Positions 50,927 through 60,617 of a stretch of DNA of 64,000 nucleotides are shown in pieces. Made by a program: the position numbers and the translations under genes. The notes below the pieces were generated by a model. The model did no database searches and was not told the DNA's origin. It saw only the letters and a program-made list of their open reading frames with translations. Position 1 is the stretch's first letter, and each line of letters opens with the position of its first letter. The stretch lies in contig CAIXZH010000119.1 of the NCBI GenBank assembly GCA_903923905.1, positions 1 to 64,000 of the forward strand, given 5' to 3'. Source of the stretch: an uncultured Bacteroidia bacterium (GTDB lineage: Bacteria; Bacteroidota; Bacteroidia; Bacteroidales; Prolixibacteraceae).

Positions 50927-51514
50927 ATGTCTATAGAAAAATTCCAGAAACTGGTCAGCACTGTTGTTCCGCTTCCTATCGAGAATGTGGACACCGACCA
51001 GATCATCCCCGCACGGTTTCTTAAAGCTGTAGAGCGGAAAGGATTTGGAGATAACCTTTTCAGAGACTGGCGATACAAAAAGGATGGTACACCAAACCCC
51101 GATTTTGTGATGAACAATCCCAGCTTTTCGGGTCAGATTTTAGTGGGCGGAAAGAATTTTGGAAGTGGCTCGAGCCGCGAACATGCTGCCTGGGCAATAT
51201 ATGATGCCGGGTTCAGAGTGGTTGTTTCGAGCTTCTTTGCGGATATCTTCAAAAGTAATGTATTGAATTGCGGTTTATTACCGGTTCAGGTCTCTGATGA
51301 TTTTCTCACAGACATTTTCGAAACGGTTGAGGCTGACCCTAGAGCCCAATTTGAAGTTGATCTTGAATTGCAAACGATACGTAATCTTAAATCCGGAGTT
51401 AGTGTCAAATTTGATATTAATGCGTATAAAAAAGAGTGCCTGCTTAACGGCTATGATGACATCGATTTTTTGTTGAGTTTGAAAGAAGAGATCATCGCAT
51501 TTGAAAAGGCATAA
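50927..51514 (+). CDS. leuD: 3-isopropylmalate dehydratase small subunit
   Basis: [38 protein letters not shown]. Confidence 0.95.
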   Translation: MSIEKFQKLVSTVVPLPIENVDTDQIIPARFLKAVERKGFGDNLFRDWRYKKDGTPNPDFVMNNPSFSGQILVGGKNFGSGSSREHAAWAIYDAGFRVVVSSFFADIFKSNVLNCGLLPVQVSDDFLTDIFETVEADPRAQFEVDLELQTIRNLKSGVSVKFDINAYKKECLLNGYDDIDFLLSLKEEIIAFEKA

Positions 51515-51532
51515 TGAACTTTAGGTTCGACC

Positions 51533-53074
51533 TTGGAAATTAACAAAGAGCATATGATTTATATAATGGATACCACCCTGAGAGATGGTGAACAAACCTC
51601 GGGAGTCTCCTTTTCCGAACTGGAAAAGCTAAATATTGCAAAAATTCTTCTCGAAGAGATTCGGATTGATTATTTAGAAGTAGCATCTGCTCGTGTTTCC
51701 GAAGGTGAATTGAGAGGCGCAAAAAAAGTACTGGATTGGGCTAAAGAGGCCGGTTTTCTTGATCGTATTGAGATCCTCGGTTTCGTTGATGGCACCAAAT
51801 CACTTGAATGGATCTCAAATGCCGGTGGAAAGGTGATGAATCTTCTCGCAAAAGGTTCATTGCGTCATGTCACCCAACAACTTAAGAAAACCCCGGAGGA
51901 ACATCTTTCCGGAATAAGGGGCTCGCTGCAACTGGCAGAAAGCATGGGGATCAGGGTAAATATTTACCTCGAGGACTGGTCGAACGGGATGCGGAATTCA
52001 CCCGAATATGTCCATTTTATGCTTGATGGACTTCGCAAGGAGAAGATCGGGCGCATTATGTTGCCCGATACACTTGGAATTCTAAATCCTCTGGAGACTT
52101 TCGAATTCTGCTCTTCTATGATTCGCAAATTTCCGGATCTTCAGTTTGATTTTCATGCTCATAATGATTATGACCTGGCAGTTGCCAATGTAGACGCAGC
52201 TATACGTGCAGGAATAAAAACGGTTCATACAACTGTCAACGGGTTGGGTGAGCGTGCAGGTAATGCCCCGCTTTCCAGTGTGATCGCATTACTTAACGAC
52301 CAACTCAGGCTTCCGAATTCCATCAATGAGCGGAAACTAAGTCTGATAAGCCGAATTGTTGAGAACTTCTCGGGGATCCGGATTTCCGGAAATAAACCCA
52401 TCATCGGCGAAAATGTCTTCACCCAATGCAGTGGGATCCATGCTGACGGCGATAATAAAGATAATCTCTACTATAACGATTTGCTTCCCGAGCGATTTGG
52501 AAGAATCCGGAAATACGCACTCGGAAAGACTTCAGGTAAGGCGAACATCGCCAAGAACCTTGAGGATATGGGAATACGCCTCGATCCGGAAGACCTGGTA
52601 AGGGTAACCAATAAAGTGATCGAACTGGCGGATATGAAAGAGTCGGTCACTTCTGATGACCTTCCTTATATCCTTTCTGATGTCTTAAAGAATGAAGCGG
52701 TAAACGAGAAGATCCGGCTGCGGAATTATGCGATCGTTCATTCACTGGGACTTCGGCCAATGGCGACGGTTGCCATTGAAGTGGATGGCCTGTTTTTTGA
52801 AGAGGCTGCCTCCGGTGATGGTCAGTATGATGCTTTTATGAATGCCCTAAAACAGATTTATCATAAACAAAACAAACAGTTTCCGACACTCGTTGACTAT
52901 GTGGTGACCATTCCTCCGGGCGGTAAAACTGACGCCCTTGTTGAGACCCTCATTACCTGGGATATGGGGCGCGAATTTAAGACACGCGGCCTCGATCCCG
53001 ACCAGACAGCCGCCGCTATCAAGGCAACTATGAAAATGTTGAACATTATCGAAAATGAGAATCAGCTCTTCTAG
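51533..53074 (+). CDS. Second LeuA-like synthase, citramalate/2-isopropylmalate synthase family
   Basis: [66 protein letters not shown] start at 51533 or ATG 51554. Confidence 0.85.
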   Translation: MEINKEHMIYIMDTTLRDGEQTSGVSFSELEKLNIAKILLEEIRIDYLEVASARVSEGELRGAKKVLDWAKEAGFLDRIEILGFVDGTKSLEWISNAGGKVMNLLAKGSLRHVTQQLKKTPEEHLSGIRGSLQLAESMGIRVNIYLEDWSNGMRNSPEYVHFMLDGLRKEKIGRIMLPDTLGILNPLETFEFCSSMIRKFPDLQFDFHAHNDYDLAVANVDAAIRAGIKTVHTTVNGLGERAGNAPLSSVIALLNDQLRLPNSINERKLSLISRIVENFSGIRISGNKPIIGENVFTQCSGIHADGDNKDNLYYNDLLPERFGRIRKYALGKTSGKANIAKNLEDMGIRLDPEDLVRVTNKVIELADMKESVTSDDLPYILSDVLKNEAVNEKIRLRNYAIVHSLGLRPMATVAIEVDGLFFEEAASGDGQYDAFMNALKQIYHKQNKQFPTLVDYVVTIPPGGKTDALVETLITWDMGREFKTRGLDPDQTAAAIKATMKMLNIIENENQLF

Positions 53075-53294
53075 GTATGGGCTGCTGGCAACTAGCGGCT
53101 TCCAATTCGCAAAATGAGAGTTTCAGTCATTTACGATTAATAATTTCCTTCGCTGAAAATGCAGATTGACAAGACAATAATTTAGAAATTAATTTTGAAA
53201 TTGAGAGATTGAAAAAGGAAAAACAAGAGACTAAAACGCACTAATTTGATAATCACTTTTTAAGTAATTGTCAGCATGGTAATTAGACCCTTTT

Positions 53295-53435
53295 TGCCCG
53301 TAGGGCATCAATTTCAATAGAAAAATAATTCAAAGAAATGCCATTGTCCGTTAGGAAATTAACAGATAAACGGTTAATTCCCTACGTGAAATTCATTTTC
53401 AGATTGTAATTTTCTAAAGAAATTGATTTCATACG
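53295..53435. repeat. MITE-like nested palindromic element
   Basis: Outer arms 53307-53324 / 53410-53427 (ATCAATTTC..TAGAAAA / TTTTCTA..GAAATTGAT); inner arms 53352-53363 / 53373-53384. Confidence 0.6.
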
Positions 53436-53645
53436 GAGAAATTTAAACTATTTCTTTGCGTTTTTGTAGCTTAATGGCTATTTTTCTCGCAACAAAGCCA
53501 CAAGGGTAGTCAAATTAGTTTGTTAATTTAATATTTTTTGCCTACGGCACAATCTTAAGAAAAAAAATACGTAAAATAAATTAAGAATAAAAATATTAAA
53601 CAGTTTATCAGACATAAAACGAAAATTATAAATATCAATCTAAGA

Positions 53646-54716
53646 ATGAAGCTTAACATTGCAGTATTGCCCGGCGATGGAATCGGGCCTGAAATCATGG
53701 AACAGGCGCTACGCGTCACCAAAGTAATTTGTCAGAAATTTGGCCACGAACTGGTTACCAAAACCGCACTGGTTGGGGCGGTGGCGATCGATCAGACCGG
53801 CAATCCCTATCCGGATGAAACGCACAACCTTTGTATGAACTCTGATGCGGTACTTTTCGGGGCGATTGGTCATCCAAGGTTTGATAATGATCCTTCGGCC
53901 AAAGTGCGTCCTGAACAGGGCTTACTATCGATGCGCAAAAAACTTGGTTTGTATGCCAATATCCGTCCGGTAATTATCTTTGAATCACTGTTGGATAAAT
54001 CCCCGTTAAAGCTAGAGCGGATTCAGGGTGTTGACTTTGTGGCGATCCGCGAACTGACCGGCGGGATCTATTTTGGTCAGCCACAAGGGCGGTCTGAAGA
54101 TGGTAATACGGCGTTCGATTCCTGTGTCTACACCCGTTTGGAAGTTGAACGAATCCTGGAACTTGGTTTCCAGTTTGCAATGAAACGTAATAAGAGGCTT
54201 ACCGTAGTCGATAAGGCCAACGTACTGGCAACTTCGCGTCTGTGGCGTCAGATTGCCAAAGAGATGGAACCACAGTATCCTGAAGTGGTTGTTGATTATA
54301 TGTTCGTTGATAATGCGGCGATGCAGATTATTCAATGGCCAAAGAAATTTGATGTGATGGTTACTGAAAATATGTTTGGTGATATCCTTACCGATGAGGC
54401 CAGTGTGATCTCAGGCTCAATGGGTCTTCTTCCATCCGCTTCCATCGGGATACACACCTCAGTATTTGAACCAATCCATGGCTCTTATCCTCAGGCAGCA
54501 GGGTTGAATATCGCCAACCCATGTGCCACCATCCTTTCTGCTGCCATGATGTTCGAATATGCCTTCTCCCTGATGGAAGAGGGGGCCATGATCAGAAAAG
54601 CAGTGGAAGCTTCAATTGTGGCCGGCGCTGTAACTGAAGACCTGTGCGATGATAAATCAAAGGCTCTCAGCACATCAGCAGTTGGTGACTGGATTATTGA
54701 ATATCTGAGCAAGTAA
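53646..54716 (+). CDS. leuB: 3-isopropylmalate dehydrogenase
   Basis: [58 protein letters not shown]. Confidence 0.97.
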   Translation: MKLNIAVLPGDGIGPEIMEQALRVTKVICQKFGHELVTKTALVGAVAIDQTGNPYPDETHNLCMNSDAVLFGAIGHPRFDNDPSAKVRPEQGLLSMRKKLGLYANIRPVIIFESLLDKSPLKLERIQGVDFVAIRELTGGIYFGQPQGRSEDGNTAFDSCVYTRLEVERILELGFQFAMKRNKRLTVVDKANVLATSRLWRQIAKEMEPQYPEVVVDYMFVDNAAMQIIQWPKKFDVMVTENMFGDILTDEASVISGSMGLLPSASIGIHTSVFEPIHGSYPQAAGLNIANPCATILSAAMMFEYAFSLMEEGAMIRKAVEASIVAGAVTEDLCDDKSKALSTSAVGDWIIEYLSK

Positions 54717-54735
54717 TTGTAAAATAAGGCATTGT

Positions 54736-54782
54736 ATAAAAACAGAAGCGACAAGGCATTGCCTTGTCGCTTCTGTTTTTAT
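54736..54782 (+). terminator. Terminator of the ilv-leu cluster
   Basis: 22-bp perfect inverted repeat ATAAAAACAGAAGCGACAAGGC att GCCTTGTCGCTTCTGTTTTTAT. Confidence 0.92.
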
Positions 54783-54873
54783 AATCCCCTTTTCTGAAGA
54801 ATTCCTTGGATATCTTTTGGCGTAAAGGCCAGATTATTTCCCATTTTTTCGTATATTTGAATAAAAACACCAG

Positions 54874-56850
54874 ATGAGTGGGGTTTCTTCCTCAGATCAG
54901 GGTTTTATCAACAGGCTTACCGGGATTATTCTTGCTAATCTCGAAAATGAGCATTTTGCAGTCGATGAATTAGCACACGCTTCGGGGATGTCACGCGCGG
55001 CAATCTACCACCGGTTATTGGCGGTCTCCGGAAAATCAACCACTCAATTTATTCGCGAAGTACGTTTGCAACGGGCTATGGAAATGCTTCAACAGGAAGA
55101 TATAACTGCCTCCGAAGTTGCATACAAGGTTGGATTCGGCAGCCCCGCTTATTTTAACACCACTTTCCATGAATATTTTGGCTATCCGCCGGGAGAAGTT
55201 TTGAAAAATGGACAAAAAGAGCTGGAGGAAATCAACAATTCAACGGCTGATGAACCTGCGGTGATAGAGCTGGAGCCTGGACCTGAAAGCAAAAAAAAAT
55301 CTGGATGGAATATTTTAGTTCAGCAGGTGTATATTTATAGCGGGATCTGCCTCATGATCGTCATTGGACTAATCTGGCTTATGAATAGTTCAATTATTAA
55401 AAGCTCAAATACAATTGGATACAAGCAGTTAAAAAGCTCAGAAAAAACCATTTCAGTGTTGCCGTTTAAAAATATAAGCGGTGAGGCTGGCAATCAATAT
55501 TTTGCAGATGGTGTGACGGAAAACATTCTGAATAACCTCGTTCAGATCAACGGCCTAAAGGTAGTTGCTGCAGGCACTTTAATCGGACGAACCGAAGATC
55601 CATTGGATGTTCAGAAAATTGCGAAGAAATTGGGAGTGAATTTTCTGCTAACCGGCAGTGTGCAAAAAAATGGCGACAGAGTCCGGGTCATCGTCCAACT
55701 GATCGATACCAAAAACGATCAACACATTTGGTCGCATAAATACGACAGGCAATTCTCCGATATTTTTCTGATACAGAGCGATATCGTCAGACAGGTTGCC
55801 GACCAGCTTCAGGCTGTGCTTTCTTCCGAAGAAAAGGAAAAGATTTATAAAATTTCGACCAAAAACACAGAAGCATATAAACTATATTTAATGGGGCGTT
55901 TTTTCTGGAACAAGCGGACAGGAGATAAAACAGATGAAGGACTTAAAAAAAGTATGGATTATTTCAATAAAGCTATCGAGTTTGATCCGGATTATGCGCT
56001 GGCATGGTCCGGTCTTGCAGATGCATATAATTTCCTTACAGGTGGATGGTGCAAGCCATGGCAAAAGCAGGATGAGAAGGCCAAAGCGAAACAATATGCT
56101 TTAAGGGCTCTTGAACTGGACAAAAACTTAGCTGAAGCTCATACATCCTTAGGGTTTATATTAAGCTACCAGGAATGGAAGTGGGAGGAGGCTATTAAAG
56201 AACTGACCCTTGCTATTAAGTTAAATCCGAATTATTCTTTTGCCCATCAAATTTACGCCCAATTGTTGAATATTACAGGTGATTATAAAAAGGCAGGTGA
56301 AGAGATTAACCTTGCCCTGGAACTCGATCCTCTCAATTCGACAATGCATCGTATAAGTGGAGATTTATATTATAATGAGGGAAATTTTGAAAAATCATTG
56401 AAGGAGTTCCAGGAAGCTCAGGCCATTGAAAAGAATTATACGACTGCTTATTGGGGGAGTTTTTATGCCTGTTACAGGTTGGGAAATGGCGACAAGGCAT
56501 TGGATGAATTGCGGAATATATTATTAAGGGATACCTTGACTTCAAAATACGTTGATGTGGCAGATAAAATTTATACAAAATCTGGTCTTGATGGATTAAT
56601 CGCTTGGATGATTGAAATTTTTCCGGATAAGATAGATTTATATGCAATTGCCGGAAAAAAGGAAAAGGCTTTGACTTTAATTGAAGGTAAATTAAAAAAC
56701 GATTCCGGAGATGAATTAGTGCAACTTATTAATAGACTTAATTATGCATCCCTTCGTTCCGAACCAGGATTTAAGGCAGTAATAGAAAAACTGGGATTAA
56801 CTGAATATTATCTAAAACGGCTGAATGATCCGGGCTACATCGGGAATTAA
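54874..56850 (+). CDS. Membrane-bound AraC-type HTH / TolB-N-like (CyaB/FlgO-like) / TPR regulator
   Basis: HTH_18 (VDELAHASGMSRAAIYHRLL...EVAYKVGFGSPAYFNTTFHEYFGYPPGEV), one TM, TISVLPFKNISGEAGNQYFADGVTENI, TPR repeats. Confidence 0.88.
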   Translation: MSGVSSSDQGFINRLTGIILANLENEHFAVDELAHASGMSRAAIYHRLLAVSGKSTTQFIREVRLQRAMEMLQQEDITASEVAYKVGFGSPAYFNTTFHEYFGYPPGEVLKNGQKELEEINNSTADEPAVIELEPGPESKKKSGWNILVQQVYIYSGICLMIVIGLIWLMNSSIIKSSNTIGYKQLKSSEKTISVLPFKNISGEAGNQYFADGVTENILNNLVQINGLKVVAAGTLIGRTEDPLDVQKIAKKLGVNFLLTGSVQKNGDRVRVIVQLIDTKNDQHIWSHKYDRQFSDIFLIQSDIVRQVADQLQAVLSSEEKEKIYKISTKNTEAYKLYLMGRFFWNKRTGDKTDEGLKKSMDYFNKAIEFDPDYALAWSGLADAYNFLTGGWCKPWQKQDEKAKAKQYALRALELDKNLAEAHTSLGFILSYQEWKWEEAIKELTLAIKLNPNYSFAHQIYAQLLNITGDYKKAGEEINLALELDPLNSTMHRISGDLYYNEGNFEKSLKEFQEAQAIEKNYTTAYWGSFYACYRLGNGDKALDELRNILLRDTLTSKYVDVADKIYTKSGLDGLIAWMIEIFPDKIDLYAIAGKKEKALTLIEGKLKNDSGDELVQLINRLNYASLRSEPGFKAVIEKLGLTEYYLKRLNDPGYIGN

Positions 56851-56884
56851 TTGTGCTATGAAAAATTCAAATTAAACAACTGTC

Positions 56885-58808
56885 ATGAAAGGAACTAATC
56901 CCTCTGATCAGGTATTTGTTCAAAAACTCACTGAAATCATTCATGCCAATCTTGAGAATGAGAATTTTGGAGTTGATGAACTGGCCCGCGCATCGGGAAT
57001 GCCCCGTTCGTACATCTACCGGAGACTAATGGCGATCTCCGAAAAATCGACGACCCAGTTTATTCGCGAAGTCCGCTTGCAACGGGCCATGGAAATGCTT
57101 CAGCAGGAAGATACCACCGCTGCCGAAGTTGCCTATCGGGTGGGATTTAGCAGTCCTGCCTATTTCAGCACCTGTTTTCACGAATATTTTGGGTTTCCGC
57201 CCGGAGAAGTAAAAAACAGAAATATCAATGAATTGGAGGGAAACAACAGTATTATTGCAAGCGATGGGATTGATGAAGTCGAAAAACCGCTGCAAAAAAT
57301 CCAATCCGAAAAATATTCTTTTATACCGCCAGTGGCTTTCTGGCATTATTTTTCGTTTACCTTTTTTCAATAACCTGTCATTTGAAAATTTTACCATTCT
57401 CCCGGGAAACCGGTTAAAAACCGAAGATAAATCAATTGCCGTGCTGCCTTTTAAAAGCTTAAGCAGTGATCAGGAAAATCAGTATTTTTCTGAAGGAGTA
57501 ACCCGGAATATTTTATATAATCTGATTCAAATCAGTGAAATAAAAGTAATTAACAGCCCGGTAAAAGAATTGGAAGGGAATACGCTTAATCTTAAGAAAA
57601 TGGCGGGAAAACTGAATGTCCGGTTTTTTCTTTCCGGTAGTGTACAAAAATCGGGGGATCAGGTTTTGGTAATGGCACAACTTACCGATATCACTAAAAA
57701 TCAAATCATCTGGTCTGAAAAGTACCCCAGAAAACTGTCCGATATTTTTATGATTCAGCGCGATATAGCCAACCAGGTGGCAACAAATCTGCAGTCAGTT
57801 ATTGCGAAAAAAGAAAAGGAACAAATAGAAAATATACCTACCAGGAATAAAGAAGCCCATGCATATTATGTGATGGGGTATTATTTACTGGATAGGAGAG
57901 TTTGGAGAGAAAAGGAGATCAGTAGGTATATTACGCCTTTTAGAAATGCCATTGCTGCTGATCCGGAATATGCCGAAGCCTACGTGGGTCTGGCTGATGT
58001 TTATTTAACCTTCACTAGATCTCAATCTTACCCAAGACCGGAAGGCTATAGAAAGGCCAAAGAAAATGTTTCAAAAGCAATCGAACTTAATGGTAACCTG
58101 GCAGAAGCCCATACGATCCTGGGAGTAATTTTATACCGGTCAGAATGGAAATGGGAGGAAGCCCGAAAAGAGTTGGAACATGCCATTGAGCTGAATCCAA
58201 ATTATGCCCAGGCACACAGATACTATGCCGACTTAATGGATATACTACGCCAAAAGGAATTGGCACGACTCCACTGTTTTAAGGCAGCAGAACTGAATCC
58301 CATTTATCCATCCCTGATGCTTTGGAAAGCCGGCTATCTGGAAGAGGACGGCAAATTCAATGAAGCAATGGAAGAATACAAAAAATTTATTGAACTATAT
58401 CCTGAAAATTCTTCGGTTTACTGGTACTTGTTTGATTTTTACAGGAAAACCGAGGCAGAGCTAAAAGCAATTGAATCTCTGCAAAAGGCCTTTCAATTGG
58501 TTCCGGAAGACAGACCATTCGAGAATACCATAAAAGTGATTTACGACAAACATGGAATGAAAGGACTTGAAAAATGGCTAAATGAATATGGCATTAAAAA
58601 CGACGAAAAGGGGAGTTGGATGGGAACAGTCTGGTATTATAATAAAATAGGAGAGAAGGAAAAAGCCTTGAAGTGGCTGGAAAAAGCTTTTGAATGGAAA
58701 ATTCCGAACCTGCCGGGTATAAATACAGTATCAGAGCTTGATAGCCTGCGCAACGAACCCCGGTTTCAGGCATTGCTGGATAGTATGGGATTATCCAAAT
58801 ACAAGTAA
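56885..58808 (+). pseudogene. Tandem paralogue of the HTH/TolB-N/TPR regulator, split by an apparent frameshift
   Basis: HTH part in ORF 56885-57373, remainder in ORF 57228-58808 in another frame; T6 run at 57362-57367 sits where deletion of one T would join them. Confidence 0.8.
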
Positions 58809-58903
58809 ACTACCGAAAAGTCACATGGATCGCCAAAATTAATTCTTGTAAATTCTTCGTTCCATTCTTCCATCCTTTTCATCCTTTCCATCAAGCTCTT
58901 TTT

Positions 58904-58998
58904 CGTTTTTGAAATCCCTTTCCACGAAATTGAAAGTCGGTCATCGAAATTGAAAGCAACGGCATCGAAATCAAATGAAGTTCAATAAAATTGAAATC
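58904..58998. promoter_or_regulatory. Five phased repeats around CGAAATTGAAAG, 20-21 bp apart
   Basis: Repeat starts 58904, 58925, 58945, 58966, 58986; two of them are exact 12-mers. Confidence 0.6.
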
Positions 58999-59122
58999 TT
59001 TTGATAATGAGATTACTATGTCCTGCCTTGATTTATGTCCTTAATTTACAGGTAAGAAGGGAGGTTGCACAAATTAGCATTCGAGTAAGAATTTAAGTTT
59101 TAAACATTAAAAAATTAGAGCC

Positions 59123-59845
59123 ATGAAAACAAAAATTATTTTATTCATGTGTATGTTCAGCGCTGTCATCGCATTTGGGCAGAATCAAAAGTCAATTGAG
59201 GAGACCACCTGTACTCCGCCAAAATTTACAGGAATTAATAGCACTGTTCCCATTTTGTTGGAAGGGAAATTTCCCACAATCGAAAACTATCTTGGAAAAA
59301 AAGTGACCTATCCGGCAGTTGCCGTAAAGGAGTTGCTGCAGGGTACTGAAGTTGTGAAGTTTATTGTCACTACCAATGGGGAAGTGTCAAACATTGAGAT
59401 CGTTAACAGTGTTTCAAAGGAGATTGATGACGAAGTAACCGAAGCATTGATGACTACCAACGGGATGTGGAAGCCTGGTAATAATGACAGAACCCCTGTC
59501 GCTATGGAAAAAGAAATCTCTCTGGTATTCAGGCTGGAGGATTCACATCAAAGTTTTATTGATTTGGGTAAGAAATACTATTCACATGGAGCAGAAATGT
59601 TGTTTGCGAAGCAAAACCCTAAAAAAGCATTGAAATATTTTAACAAAGGTGTTGTTCTGTTCCCCTATGATAGATCGTTGTTAGCCTTAAGGGGGATAGC
59701 ACTTTTTGAAACCGGGGATAGAAACGGAGCCCTTCATGATTGGAACAGGGTTAAGAATCTGGGCGGATTTGAAGCAGATGGATATTCCGAAAATCTTATT
59801 TATATGAAAGGGTATGCTGAAATGAACCGGGTATTAGGGAAATAA
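59123..59845 (+). CDS. Secreted TonB C-terminal-domain protein with TPR-like C-terminus
   Basis: Signal peptide; YPAVAVKELLQGTEVVKFIVTTNGEVSNIEIVNSVSKEIDDEVTEALMTTNGMWKPG; C-terminal helical repeats. Confidence 0.78.
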   Translation: MKTKIILFMCMFSAVIAFGQNQKSIEETTCTPPKFTGINSTVPILLEGKFPTIENYLGKKVTYPAVAVKELLQGTEVVKFIVTTNGEVSNIEIVNSVSKEIDDEVTEALMTTNGMWKPGNNDRTPVAMEKEISLVFRLEDSHQSFIDLGKKYYSHGAEMLFAKQNPKKALKYFNKGVVLFPYDRSLLALRGIALFETGDRNGALHDWNRVKNLGGFEADGYSENLIYMKGYAEMNRVLGK

Positions 59846-59919
59846 CGTTAAACTTGAATTAATTTTTTTGAGTAGTGAACGGGTGAATATTCAGGTTATG
59901 GACTGCCACCCGTTTACTT

Positions 59920-60543
59920 TTAGCACTTAATCACCCGGGCTACCGCTCTTACCGGGGAACTGTCTGCTTCTATTTTTAGGGGGAAAGCATAAACCTCAAA
60001 GTTCGTTTCATTTAGCAGCTGCCCCAGGTTTGTAAGATTTTCCAGGATCAGAATATTATTTTTCAGCAGGATATCATGGATAGGGTAGGGGTGATGATCG
60101 GGTGAAGGCCAGTCCAGTCCGATTATTTTTACCCGCTGTGCCACTAAGAACAGGGCAAGCTCCTCATTGATATCAGGATATGTCAGGAAATATTCGGGAT
60201 TATCAATGTTTTGATCCAGACCTGAATAGAATAAGACTATACTTTCCGGAGAAATAATTTCATGGAATGCTTCCCTGAATTCAATCTTTGTTTCACCTCT
60301 TACATCAATGAATACCCCTTTCCCTATAAAATGATCTAAAGCAATTGTAGAAATAAATGGAGTAAAAGCAATTTTATGGAGTGGCCCATCGATGTGAGTA
60401 CCGACATGCATTTCAGTTGACAACCTGAAATTGGTAAATCTGTCTTCTTCAATTGTTCTGACCTGATCCAGCTGCACTGGCTCATCGCCCGGGAAAACGG
60501 GGGAATCCTTGCGAAGCGAATGGGTCAGGTCTATGAGTTTCAT
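59920..60543 (-). CDS. Cyclase family protein (kynurenine formamidase-like)
   Basis: IDLTHSLRKDSPVFPGDEPV, STEMHVGTHIDGPLHK, GLDWPSPDHHPYPIHDILLKNNILILENLTNL. Confidence 0.9.
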   Translation of the reverse strand: MKLIDLTHSLRKDSPVFPGDEPVQLDQVRTIEEDRFTNFRLSTEMHVGTHIDGPLHKIAFTPFISTIALDHFIGKGVFIDVRGETKIEFREAFHEIISPESIVLFYSGLDQNIDNPEYFLTYPDINEELALFLVAQRVKIIGLDWPSPDHHPYPIHDILLKNNILILENLTNLGQLLNETNFEVYAFPLKIEADSSPVRAVARVIKC

Positions 60544-60617
60544 GGGAAATGAAGGAATTAAGAATTAAGGAATTAAGAATGAAAGAACTAAGGAATAGTT
60601 AAATTTCATTCCTTCAT

